NCBI GenBank assembly: GCA_003550305.1 | Contig: QKYT01000089.1 | Location: 7,242 to 20,945 of the forward strand | Origin: Glomus cerebriforme | Taxonomy: Eukaryota; Glomeromycota; Glomeromycetes; Glomerales; Glomeraceae | DNA: 13,704 nt | Reading direction: 5' to 3' | Notes under the pieces: generated by a model | What the model saw: only the letters and a program-made list of their open reading frames with translations | The model's database searches: none | What the model was told of the DNA's origin: nothing | Program-made: the position numbers and the translations under genes | Shown: positions 1 to 9,421 of the stretch, piece by piece | Position numbering within the stretch: position 1 is the stretch's first letter | Layout: each line of letters starts with the position of its first letter

Positions 1-10
1 TTTTTTTTTT

Positions 11-630
11 ATCACTTTAATCAATGGGAAGTTTATGTGAAATGAGAATTTTTATTTGAATTTTTTGTGACTTAATATATTCTAAGTTCAACAGTTATTT
101 ACAGTAGTAGTTATTTTTTTATGCGGCACTACTTTTTGTAAAATACTTCAAAACAAACATATAAAATTAATTGTATACTTAAAAGAAATAATGAATTTTT
201 TTCTCAATATAATTACTATGGAAAGTTTCACGTGATGATGAACATCGACAAGCCAATGATAAATTTTCTTTTCGCCAAGTTTTGACATGTGAAAGTGACA
301 AAAAAAAATGAAAACATATACCGCATGACGTACTGTAAGTATTAAAAAATTAATATTTGTAGTTTCTAATAAATTTTGCGAAATAATTTAGCATTCTCTA
401 ATAATTTGAGTACAAATTTATAAATTAGGTCCAATGAAATGGGCACAAAATTTCACTCCTTGATTATTTCATTCCAATTTTCAAGTACTTGCTGTTTAAG
501 AAATTTTTAATATTAGTATTATAAAAATTAGAATTAAACATAATTTCCGTATAAATGGCTTGCCCTTTAGCTAGAAATTATTTCTTTATGGATGTAAGAA
601 AGTAACTATTATTGCTTCCTTATAAATGAT
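11..630 (+). repeat. Repeat A, left arm of a long inverted repeat
   Basis: This stretch reappears as its reverse complement at 12651-13299. Anchors that can be matched by eye include the sequence around ACTTTAATCAATGG at the outer end, the segment with CACGTGATGATGAACATCG near 229-250, CCGCATGACGTACTGTAAG near 321-340, and GCCCTTTAGCTAGAAATT near 563-580. Both copies end inward at TATAAATGAT (621-630). The copies differ by point changes and small indels, and the right copy carries an extra insertion of about 36 bases. No convincing reading frame is conserved. It is probably the body of a non-autonomous element. An inverted segmental duplication is the alternative. Confidence 0.9.
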
Positions 631-729
631 AGCCAAATTAACAATAATATACCGATTTAAGATTTAAAAATTCTAGACAATATTAAATAATTTGCTCATT
701 GTTTATGATAATCATTACAAGTTTTTTTT
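631..729 (+). repeat. Repeat B, left copy
   Basis: This block starts AGCCAAATTAACAATAATAT, passes through AAAATTCTAGACAATATTAA and ends CATTACAAG plus a T run. It recurs in the same orientation at 13324-13408, with a deletion of about 12 bases around 694-706 in the right copy. It directly abuts repeat A here, whereas on the right it lies beyond the outer end of inverted A. That is what would be seen if B were the terminal inverted repeat of an A-containing element and each copy shows a different end. Confidence 0.85.
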
Positions 730-1374
730 ATCAATTGCTATATTCGGTTAAACTAAATTTTTTTTTTTGTTGTATCGACAAATTTGGTTAGACAAGAATT
801 GTTGACATCGCTCCGTTTAATTCAATTTTCTATGTATTAAAAATTCTGATATTTTTTTCATATTCAAATTTAAGGTAAATATTATTTTAGAATATTTTTA
901 ACGCAGTAATACATTCACTATTACGGCCTAATTATCAGACAAATTATTATGAATCGCTCCTTTGTAACAAATTTATTTTATAATTTTTTCTCGTAATTTT
1001 TAATTTTTAATTTTTAATGATTATTTGCACTAATTTAGATGAATTATACAAAATAAAATTCATTTTAAAAATTTCTAGCGTAAACGTCACATGATTACGT
1101 TACGCTATATAAAAAATATCTCTTTTAAATACTTGAATCACATTTTACCTTTCTTGAGTAATTTTATAAATAGAATTTTTTCTCTTTTTGTTACTTGTCT
1201 GATTTGTAGTGAATCCGCGTCTTCATAAAAAAAACTTGAATCACATTTTAATTATAAACATACATATACAGTACATATATTGTGCCTCAGATCACCGGTC
1301 CCAACTCCCAATGTTTTAAGACATTATAAACTTGACAAAATAGTGCAGTCTGAATATATATTTTACAATAAAAT
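730..1374. other. Gene-free A+T-rich stretch with a 17 base direct repeat
   Basis: No gene is seen. A perfect 17 base direct repeat, ACTTGAATCACATTTTA, lies at 1131-1147 and 1234-1250. A short run of TAATTTT-type units lies at about 994-1018. The last 100 bases are the 3' flank of the glycosyltransferase relic on the minus strand. No clear polyadenylation signal could be singled out in such A+T-rich DNA. Confidence 0.6.
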
Positions 1375-3146
1375 TTAATCTTTTTTATCATTTAAACCAA
1401 AAGAAATCAATTCTAATCTTATTAATAATCTAATTAACCTTATNATAATATAAAAAATTCCTCCAAGAATTGCTAAACTGATAGCCAATATAAAANTTCC
1501 ANAAGTATAATAAAGTTGTTTTCTATTAAATCCTATTTGAACATCAGATGTAATCAATTCTTTTAATGATCCTTCATTAATATTTTCTCCATTTTCTCTA
1601 CTTTCTCCACTCATATATAAAATATATTCAATTAAATCAACAGCTTTATATTTTTTTTTACTATTAATTCTTGTTAAACTTTCTAATCTTTTAANATTTC
1701 TTTGAATTTGTTCATCCGTTAACATCAAATATATTTTTCCTAAGATGTCTTTAGAATTTAATCGAGATTGATTTAATATTGTTCCAACACCAATAATATT
1801 TATTTTTTCAGAATTTTCTATTTCATTATCNTGCATTGGCATCAATATCATTGGAGTAGCCGTACATAAAGACTCATAACTACTTANAGCATCNCCATTA
1901 TTTAGAAATAATTTCGTATTATAATGTCGTAATATGGCGAATTGTGGTGTAAATTCTGTTATAATATATANATTTTGNTTATTATTTAACATTGAAGGTG
2001 TAGAAGAAAATGATAAGGATGTTTTTGGTAATGACCAAATTACACCGTCAATAATTTTTTTGTTGATCGCCTCGATGAATGATAATAAAAGAATATTGAG
2101 ATTTTCATTGGTGATGAAACTGTGTGTATGAAGATTCACATATAAAATTCTTTCATGCGAATTCATAAATGACAAAAGTTTTTTTGTAAGAGGTGGATAT
2201 TTATCTGACAATACTGGTCCAATTTCCTAAATCGACATAAGGAAAGAATTAGACGATAATTTTAAATTTTTGCTGCGGTGATTCGTTGCATTGAATAAAT
2301 AAAGTTATCTTACCAAAACATTAGGAGGTAAAGATTGTGGTAACTATAACAGAAAAATAAAGGGAATTTGTTATGAGTTGAATAATATAATAAAAAGTAA
2401 ATTAATTTCGAATTATATCTCAAATCCATAAAAAGTATTGACTAAAAATAACGAATCTTTTAATTTTTTATTGAGATCATCATACTTGAGTTTAATATTA
2501 ACTTGTGCAAATTCTATCGTCAAAAAAAAAAATTGTTCGTTAAAAAAATTATTTTTAGGAAAAATAAGTAAATTAACTAAGATACTTTACCAAAAAGAAA
2601 ACTTCCAAAGGTTTATTTAATTCACGAGCAACATCCAAACAAGCATCATTTGTCATAACATCACATAAGAATAAATCGATATCATAATTTTTAGCAGTTT
2701 TTTCATATATGTTAAATGTATCATCATAATTTTTTAAAGATATTTCTTGTATTGAATTTAAATTAAATTCATTCAATTGTCCTAAAGAAATATGTTTAAC
2801 GATTGGATATTCTTTGACAGGGTAAATTTGTCAGGTGACACCAATATCACCTTTGATAAATAGAAAGGTATAGGTAGATTAAAAATAACGAACAAAAATC
2901 GGAATAAATTAAATTAAATTAATAAATTTTAAATAAAAAAAAGAACATTGTTGCCCTGGGTACAAATTTTTTAAATGTAAAAAAAACTTACATTATAACC
3001 TCTTTCAGCTAATATCATACAAATATCNAACATTGGTTTAATATGAATTATTTCATTAAAGTAAGTTCCGACCATAATATTTTTTGATACTTCATGAGTA
3101 AGATTTACTAGTCCTATTGGTTGCCGCGTTATTCTTAATGACCGAA
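1375..3146 (-). pseudogene. UDP-glycosyltransferase (GT1 family) relic, five exon pieces
   Basis: By family the product would move a sugar from a UDP-sugar onto a lipophilic acceptor, and it would be a membrane-anchored enzyme. Pieces on the minus strand: 3146-2992 (KNIMVGTYFNE, LAERGYN), 2850-2591 (VILVSPDKF, then YPIVKHISLG and LFLCDVMTNDACLDVA), 2484-2416 (SLFLVNTFYGFEI), 2343-2314 (LPQSLPPNVL) and 2226-1375 (EIGPVL, GVIWSLPKT, APQF-like TPQFAIL, the donor-site region, IGVGTILNQ, then a membrane helix about 25-40 residues before the end with basic residues after it). Splice phases agree between 2992/2850 and between 2314/2226. Damage: no first exon or signal peptide, one base lacking near 2820, no GT donor after 2416, and roughly 45-60 residues missing between the second and third pieces. 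The donor motif, usually HGG, reads Asn-Gly-Asp at 1899-1891. The long last exon is still open, so a shorter protein cannot be excluded. Confidence 0.8.
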
Positions 3147-3924
3147 CTATAATAAACTTATTGGACAGGGTATATCGATCTTCGAAACACCTCTATCCAA
3201 TAACTATTTATTATTTATTGTATTCAGTTCTATCTTAAATATTCATTATTTGTTTCACATTATATACTTTGCAGAAACCCGATGATTGGCTACCTAACCC
3301 AAAATCATATAGATCACGTGGCGGTAATAAACAGTTGCGAATTAATGGAATTAATAGCAAGCTGTAATAAATGCATTAAAAAATTAGCGAGTAATGTAAT
3401 AAATTAGTATAAGTCATAGTTTTTGAAATATCTGATATTAGCGGATTGTAATCAGAAAATTGCAAAAAAAAAAAAAAATTAATCTGATATATTGGACGAT
3501 GAATTGATGATCAATTTATGAAAATTTAATTTTTTTTTTAGGATATACTAACGTAACCCGTTGCTTCGCACCGGGATCAATGAGCTTAAACAAAATTAGA
3601 TCACACATGGTTATCAATATTCAATAGAGTGGCTTAAAGTTTAGAAATTTATAGATATCAATACCGAATAAAAAAATATATTGGCTATATTAAATGATAT
3701 AAATTGTGTTTACAATTTATGTTATTAAACACTTTGAAAGACCACTATAAACAATATTTTTGGTCTGATATTCCTGATGATTGATACAAACTGTGATCCC
3801 AAACCTTTTAAGATATAAACAAATAATAAATAAGATGTTTATCTCGCATGGAATAAGAAATTTAATATGCTTATATGATCAAATATAGAATATTATTCAA
3901 AATAAGGCCATACAAACTTAATTT
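3147..3924. other. Intergenic stretch with unassigned open frames
   Basis: This lies upstream of the glycosyltransferase relic. On the plus strand, an acceptor-like polypyrimidine tract ending TTTGCAG (to 3284) is followed by two overlapping frames that stay open: one to a stop after about 30 codons (KPDDWLPNPKSYRSRGG is part of it), the other to a stop near 3406 (HIDHVAVINSCELMELIA is part of it). I recognise neither and cannot choose between them. CACGTG occurs at 3315-3320. Near 3556-3574 the sequence CCCGTTGCTTCGCACCGGG forms an imperfect stem. Confidence 0.35.
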
Positions 3925-4122
3925 ATTGGTTCTCATAACATAAAAATTTCGAAAATGACCCGGCAACCCGGCTTTTAATTTTTTTTCAAAAAATGTTATA
4001 TGTAAAATTCATATGAAATTTTTTTGTAATTTTTTAAAAAATTGTACCTGGTATAGTAATAATATATAAAATTTTTTTTTGAAATTTAACACAGATTGAN
4101 CCGGCCGGTTATGAGAACCAAT
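3925..4122. mobile_element. MITE-like element with 15 base terminal inverted repeats
   Basis: ATTGGTTCTCATAAC (3925-3939) is mirrored perfectly by GTTATGAGAACCAAT (4108-4122). The flanks are T/A-rich (ATTT on the left, TTTATT on the right), so a short target duplication such as TTT or TTTA is possible but cannot be proved. The interior is non-coding, with CCGG-containing words near each end (ACCCGGCAACCCGG and CCGGCCGG), a run-rich centre and one N. Its size of about 200 bases and lack of coding fit a non-autonomous DNA transposon. The superfamily is unknown. Confidence 0.65.
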
Positions 4123-4225
4123 TTTATTACTTTGTATCGCCTAATGATAAACTACAAAAAAAATTTTTAATAAAAAAAAAAATAAAAAAAAAAAATCAAT
4201 TATATATCAGATATATATCTACCTA

Positions 4226-4920
4226 CTAAAAAAATTCGTAGAGGTTTAGATTACTCTCCTGTATAAATAAATTGTGTAATGTGAAATGCGTGAAACACCT
4301 GCGCCTGATCTATTCCATATTTTTTTTAGAATGTGAAATGGCGTACTGCGGCAAACTGGTAAGTGGCGTGATTATTAATTAAACTATTTGTTTTATAATT
4401 TTTATAAATCAGATATCTGACATCTGAAATAGGTTGTTTTTCATTATTTTGAATATAATATATATATATTTGATCATATGATGTTAGACTAAAAATATTG
4501 AAGTTTAAACTGTAAACAAATTTATAACATTTTAATATATATGACCTATAAATTTTTAATTATTAACAAATAAAAACTTTAGGCCACCTATCTGCTATTG
4601 TTGCCATGTGGGAACTAATTTGCCTGAATATAGATCAGAATTTTTTCTTATTTATGTCACAGCTTATTTCTGGAATATTTTTATGTACACGATTTATTAC
4701 GTTCATTGATCCCAGTGCGACAGGTTACGCTAATATATACTGTATATATATGTTAATTTTGATCTATCTGTTCGCCGCAGTACGCTATTTCATTTCGCCT
4801 GAACAAAATTTTCATTCTAAAAAAAAAATATGGAATAGATCAGGCGTAGATGCACCACACATTACACAATTCATAATTATTTATACAGCGGGTAATCTAA
4901 GTATGAACAAAAAATTTTAG
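4226..4920. mobile_element. Foldback element with long terminal inverted repeats (about 130-150 bases)
   Basis: The left arm 4226-4356 and the right arm 4769-4920 are imperfect reverse complements. Shared words, read from the left arm, are TTAGATTAC, TGTATAAATAA, TTGTGTAATGTG, GCCTGATCTATTCCATATTTT and GCGTACTGCGGC. The right arm has extra bases between the AGAATG and GCGTAC words. The middle (4357-4768) is mostly A+T-rich. An open frame of 104 codons on the plus strand (4606-4920) runs from the middle into the right arm. It is hydrophobic but unrecognised, and its second half is dictated by the repeat, so I do not call it a gene. This is probably a non-autonomous foldback or MITE-type transposon. 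Confidence 0.75.
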
Positions 4921-4993
4921 TTATATAGATTACAAAAAAAAATAATATTTCAAAAAAAAAGATCCATTAGCAATTTATTATTACAAAAAAAAT

Positions 4994-5099
4994 TATCATC
5001 ACATTGTAGCAATCCATTGTTACAAAGTAAGAAAAAATAAAAATAAAATAAACATTAATTATTTTATCATCATATTGATGCGTTCCATCGTTACAAAGC
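4994..5099 (+). repeat. Two-unit degenerate direct repeat, period about 71
   Basis: The segment TATCATCACATTG...CCATTGTTACAAAG (4994-5027) is repeated as TATCATCATATTG...CCATCGTTACAAAG (5065-5098). The units are separated by A+T-rich filler. The first lies about 70 bases outside the right end of the foldback element. No function is evident. Confidence 0.6.
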
Positions 5100-5196
5100 A
5101 AAAAAAAATTTTAAAAAAAATATCAATGAGCTATAATTATTACTGAAAAAAGGTAGAGGGAATTTCAAAGTTGTATATATTAGTAATCAACATGGA

Positions 5197-5339
5197 TGTT
5201 GTGCCCCAACCAAGTTGACAATTGGCCTAAATTATCGGCCCATATTTATGATGCCTTAAGACATACCCAACGATTCTTCCCTTATATAGTAATTATTTTG
5301 ATTTGAGGTATATCAGATATTATGACTTGGGACACAACA
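5197..5339. mobile_element. Short MITE-like element with 13 base inverted ends
   Basis: TGTTGTGCCCCAA at 5197-5209 pairs with TTGGGACACAACA at 5327-5339, with one mismatch. The similarity may extend a few bases each way (CAAGTTGAC against GACTTGG). The interior is about 117 bases and has no open frame. The size and ends are typical of a non-autonomous DNA transposon. A target-site duplication was not clear, so the exact borders are uncertain by a few bases. Confidence 0.5.
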
Positions 5340-6684
5340 CTGCCGATCAAAATCTATATAACTAAAAGGAATAGATTAGGTGCAAACACCAATCATCAGG
5401 CACAGCCAAATCATGCGTTGCACAATTCAGAAATTTTAATAATGGTTACACAGGAATTTTTTTTATACATTATACCGTAATAAAATTTTCCAATGTAATA
5501 AATATTTTGTCCTATTATTTTAATAGGAATTTTTTCTAATTTTCTTAGTTTTTTTGTATGTTTAAAATCAGTGACGATAACGAATTATTGAATTTCATTA
5601 TGATCTTTGGATGGTAAATTTATTTTGATAGACCTTATTATAATTTTTTTTATAATAGAATCATAGATTGGCAAGATAGTTTTATCATGTAACATCTGAG
5701 CCATAGTCTACATAATTAGTTTTTTAGGGAATGGATAGACAAGAATAATGATGATATAAAGATTATTCATTTGAATATGGATAAAAGGATATGCTTTTAT
5801 AATCAATGTTACAAATCATTGATAGTCAAAATTGAAAGGGTGAAGTGATGCAGGCAGTATATTAAAATATTTTGAGCGGCATGTAACAGGTAACCAATTT
5901 TTAGGTAATGAGCATTATTTTATTAAATGGACAATTTTAAGAAATATAAATATGTAATTCAAAATATTTTTTTCAAGGCTGTATGATATTAATTATTAAT
6001 TCTTTATAAAATATTTTAAATTTTGAAAATATTATAATAATAATTTCAATTCATTATTCATAATAATTTAATTAATATTGTTTTATTAATTCTTTAACAT
6101 TTTGAAAACAAGACTTTAATAATAAATAATTTACTATTCCAAAATGCGATTATATTAAATGTTTTAAAATTTTGAAAATATAACTATATGATTTTCTAAC
6201 GATCATCTTATTATGCAATAACTGCATATCTGATATTGACAAATATTAAGTTGAAACCTAAACATGACTTCAAATTTTAAGATTAATATGTAAATTGTTC
6301 ACGATTTGGATTCAATTTAAAAATCTTTGCAATATATTTATCAATAATTTCAATAGGCTTCTTAATCAATCAGAACTATAAACTAAGATAACCATTTTTG
6401 TTTCATAGGCATTTCATTTTCTTTATAGCAACAAAAACATTAAAATGACTTAAAGGGTCAAATTAGTTATTTTATTTTGAATATATGGTAACGATCATCT
6501 AAAAGTTCATATTAACTTTTCACTATTGATAGGCATATATATATGTTATGCGTCAGATATTCAATTTGCAGATGATTCGCAACAAATATATATAGAATGC
6601 TTGAACCATCCTAATATCTTTAACTAACATTCCCAATTATTAAATTTACAAACAACAAAACATGCATCAACCTACAAAGCAAGA
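5340..6684. other. Gene-poor stretch, possible degenerate coding fragments
   Basis: No complete gene is seen. On the plus strand, a piece ending at a GT donor (5571-5613) joins in phase to a piece after a TTTTTTAG acceptor (5728-5848, with EWIDKNNDDIKIIHLNMDK in it). The product is unrecognised and this is weak. On the minus strand, 6369-6283 stays open for 28 codons (DKYIAKIFKLNPN in it), also unrecognised. The 16 base word ATCTATATAACTAAAA at 5350-5365 is the exact reverse complement of 4916-4931, next to the foldback element. A TATA-like run lies at about 6577-6589, just over 100 bases before the first ATG of the exonuclease relic. Confidence 0.35.
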
Positions 6685-7321
6685 ATGTCACTATATCATT
6701 TATTCCAATCATCACAACCACAACCGCAATCAGTAGACGCTTGGTTTACGCATCTTGATGAAAAATTAACAAACGATCCTGACAAACTTTCAGTAAATGA
6801 CAATGCATACAATCGATTGTGAAATGGTTGGAGTTGGTTATATGGGAAGTGAATCAGCACTTGCTAGAGTTAGTATCGTAAACTATTATGGAGAGAAATT
6901 ATTTGATAAATTCGTTAAACCAAAAGAGTAATCACAAAATAGAACACAATATAGTGGGATCACGGCAAAACATTTAAAAAATGGTATGATTAATATTTTG
7001 AATTAATTTTATGAAAATTACTTTGAAAAGAATCACCTTATTTTTAATAGCTACCGATTTTGACAAAGTTCAACGTGAGGTTCAAGAATTATTGAAAGAA
7101 AAATTGATAATTGGTCAATCTCCTGGNTTTGATTTTAAAGTTAGTTATTTTATTATTTATATGATTAATTAGTAATATTATTTATTGATATGTTGTTTTT
7201 TTTATAGGCTTTAGAATTAGAGTGGCCGGCCACTGCGATACGTGATACTGCACAATATTATTATTTATCCTTCTTTTTAGATAGAACGGACCATGCTGGT
7301 TCACAAAAGCAAGGATATTAA
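6685..7321 (+). pseudogene. REXO4-like RNA exonuclease (DEDDh) relic, 3' end lost into a tandem array
   Basis: Family role: 3'-5' exonuclease acting on RNA in the nucleus or nucleolus. The pieces are 6797-6983 (IDCEMVGVG with the catalytic Asp and Glu codons at 6815 and 6821, then [11 protein letters not shown] and KFVKPKE; after a break, RTQYSGITAKHLKN), 7051-7139 (FDKVQREVQELLKEKLIIGQ, then FDFKA with the Asp at 7131) and 7208-7262 (ALELEWPATAIRDTAQYY). Introns 6984-7050 and 7140-7207 are short GT-AG and in phase. Damage: an in-frame TAA at 6929-6931; an upstream ATG frame (6685-6819, 45 codons) that is out of frame with the exonuclease; and no Exo III region (His and last Asp), because the frame runs into the tandem array and stops at 7319-7321. 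A processed or live copy elsewhere is likely. Confidence 0.8.
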
Positions 7322-7637
7322 TGTCCTCCTTTTAGATAGAATAGACCATGTTGGTCTGCAAAAATAAGGACATTAACGTCCTTCTTGTTACATAGAATGG
7401 ACCATACTGGTTCGCAAAAACAAATGAGGACAATAATGTCCTCCATTTTAGATAGAACAGACTATACTAGTCCGCAAAAACAAGGACAATAATGTCCTCC
7501 TTTTTAGATAGAACAGACCATGCTGGTCCGAAAAAACAAGGACATTAATGTCCTTTTTAGATTGAATGGACCAATGCTAGTCCACAAAATCAAGGACATC
7601 AATATTCTTATTTTTAGATAGGATGGACTACAATTGT
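7274..7637 (+). repeat. Seven-unit tandem array of 53-60 base units, each with two palindromes
   Basis: Units begin at a TTTTTAGATAGAA-type word. The ATAGAA position falls at 7281, 7336, 7392, 7452, 7508, 7561 (ATTGAA) and 7618 (ATAGGA). Each complete unit has a small hairpin (for example GACCATGCTGGTC in unit 5, GACTATACTAGTC in unit 4) and a second palindrome around AAGGACATTAATGTCCTT (perfect in unit 5). The last unit is incomplete. The array begins inside what should be the third exon of the exonuclease relic. No coding function is seen. Confidence 0.9.
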
Positions 7638-7645
7638 CCAATCTA

Positions 7646-7735
7646 ATCCCATGGGCTGCCCATGGGAGGTTATAACCTTGCAGTTGTTAAGTTGAAATTA
7701 AGGTTCTTTGATGATCTCTGAATGGGGTGCGCATG
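7646..7735 (+). repeat. Palindromic module, left copy
   Basis: The module contains CCCATGGG twice (7648-7655 and 7659-7666) separated by CTG, then the 12 base palindrome AGGTTATAACCT (7667-7678), and ends with CTTTGATGATCTCTGAATGG followed by GGTGC. The tail and the 12 base palindrome recur, tail inverted, at 13409-13489. It starts right where the tandem array stops. It may be part of a small mobile element, but borders and target duplication were not found. Confidence 0.6.
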
Positions 7736-9421
7736 GAATAAATTGAAAATAAGTAATTTGTGTGACCTAACTCATCATGTTTAATTTATTAATTAATTTT
7801 GGTCGTACTAAAAGATTATCAAGAACAAAATCCCAAAATTTACATATTATCTCTTAAATAAAAAAATATTGCTATTTGTAAATGTATACATATTTTGACA
7901 CAAAAATTTTTTGTTAAATTCTTAGATAAAAAGTCAAGTCAAACCGGAATGGACTGATAAAAATTCAAGACTTGAAATCACAAGAGTTGCGAGAAATAAT
8001 AAAATAAATTTCATGTGATTTTTAATTTTATAAAAAGAATCATGTAGCTATTTACAGGCCAAAAGTATGCAAAAAATATAAAATCTATAGAACTATTTTT
8101 ATATTATTTATATTTTATCCATTAACTTTCTTTTTAATATTTTTATATTGAAGATTTTAAAAATATAAGTACCAGAAATTTAGTTTTACGTAATAATATA
8201 AAAATTTCTCTGTCCGATTGTGTTTATTTGGCACTTTAATTTTTATTTTATACTGTATTCAAATATAGTCAATTCTAAATAATAACTAATTATTATATTA
8301 ATATTCAAAGAAATTTTGGAGACATACTAAAAAGCTATGAAAATATGAAATTTGTCTATATGTAAATTATTAGTAAATTTTTTCTTATATTTCTTGGTCG
8401 AATAAGAGATAGATTTCTTTGTACAAAATTTGTAATAAATTTTAGTTATCATTATAAAATTTTTGTGTTTTTAAATTATAAAATATTGTCTTAGATTTAT
8501 TATTTTCAAATGATTAGGACACTACATCCTGCAGCTCTGAAAATTACTTGCCATATTCTTATTTTACATAATAAATACAGATTTTTGGAATAAATTTTTT
8601 GGAGAGTTGACCAAATTTCTTTAATTACATCTGTAATAAAATAGAAAAATTTTAATTTTACACATTATTCACAAAGGGATAAGTTTAAATGATATTTGTG
8701 ATAGTACTTTTAAACAAACCTTTTTTTAAAATATTGGATAAGAAAAAGATTTTGAAAAGGAAATAATCTTATAAACTTTATTTATTTGAATATAATTTTT
8801 TTTTTGATATTGTTAATTTAATCATATTACTTAATTATCTATTTTTTTCCGGTATTACTATTATAGTTTATTGCATTAATTCAATCTAGTGAAGGTATTT
8901 GTATAATATTTAATAATAAATTTCCTAGACGAATGCACATATTTAAAACTCAATTGTATATATTCACCATAAGATTTATAATAAATTAAATATTTGGAGT
9001 GAATTAAGTCTTACTTAATTGCATTATTATATAGAACTTAATGAATTACTTTATTATCTTGTTATAATTGTCGTCTTTCAGTTATATTTATTATTTGTTA
9101 GATAAAGGAGTAACTATAATATACTAAATATTTTACACGTTTCATTCTCATTATAATCTTTTATATTATTTTTAACAAAAAAATATTTAAATTGTAGTGA
9201 TACTGATAATTATATTATAAATAAACGAATTAGTACTTAAATTACAAACTAAGAAACTTTGTAAGTCATCTTACTACTCTAATCTTAGTGTTTAAGACAA
9301 TTCAAAAAATAATAAATGTAAAAATTTAACTTGTAAAAATTTATCATATATCTAAATTTCTAAAAAAAAATTTCAATAATTTAGTTTTAAGATCAAATAT
9401 TATTTAAAATATTGTTATCAT
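7736..9421. other. Long gene-free A+T-rich stretch
   Basis: No gene or repeat structure that I can support is visible in these 1.7 kb. A 30 codon open frame after an AG at 7924-7925 (ending at 8018, with VKPEWTDKNSRLEITRVARN in it) could be a lost terminal exon, but a second frame is also open there and nothing is recognised. The right end is the 3' flank of the kinase gene on the minus strand. Confidence 0.5.

Noticed and set aside
1934..2131. 65 codon plus-strand open frame
   Set aside because: Antisense shadow of the large last exon of the glycosyltransferase relic.
2438..2620. 60 codon plus-strand open frame
   Set aside because: Antisense over glycosyltransferase exon pieces and introns; low complexity.
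4606..4920. 104 codon plus-strand open frame
   Set aside because: Half of it is fixed by the right arm of a foldback element; no recognised domain.
6283..6369. 28 codon minus-strand frame with protein-like composition
   Set aside because: Too short, no start or upstream exon, no recognised family.
7274..7704. Tandem array as a CRISPR array
   Set aside because: Units vary along their whole length, with no constant repeats alternating with unique spacers, and the host is a eukaryote.
7926..8018. 30 codon frame after an AG acceptor, possible terminal exon
   Set aside because: Another frame is open over the same bases, no upstream exon is seen and no family recognised.
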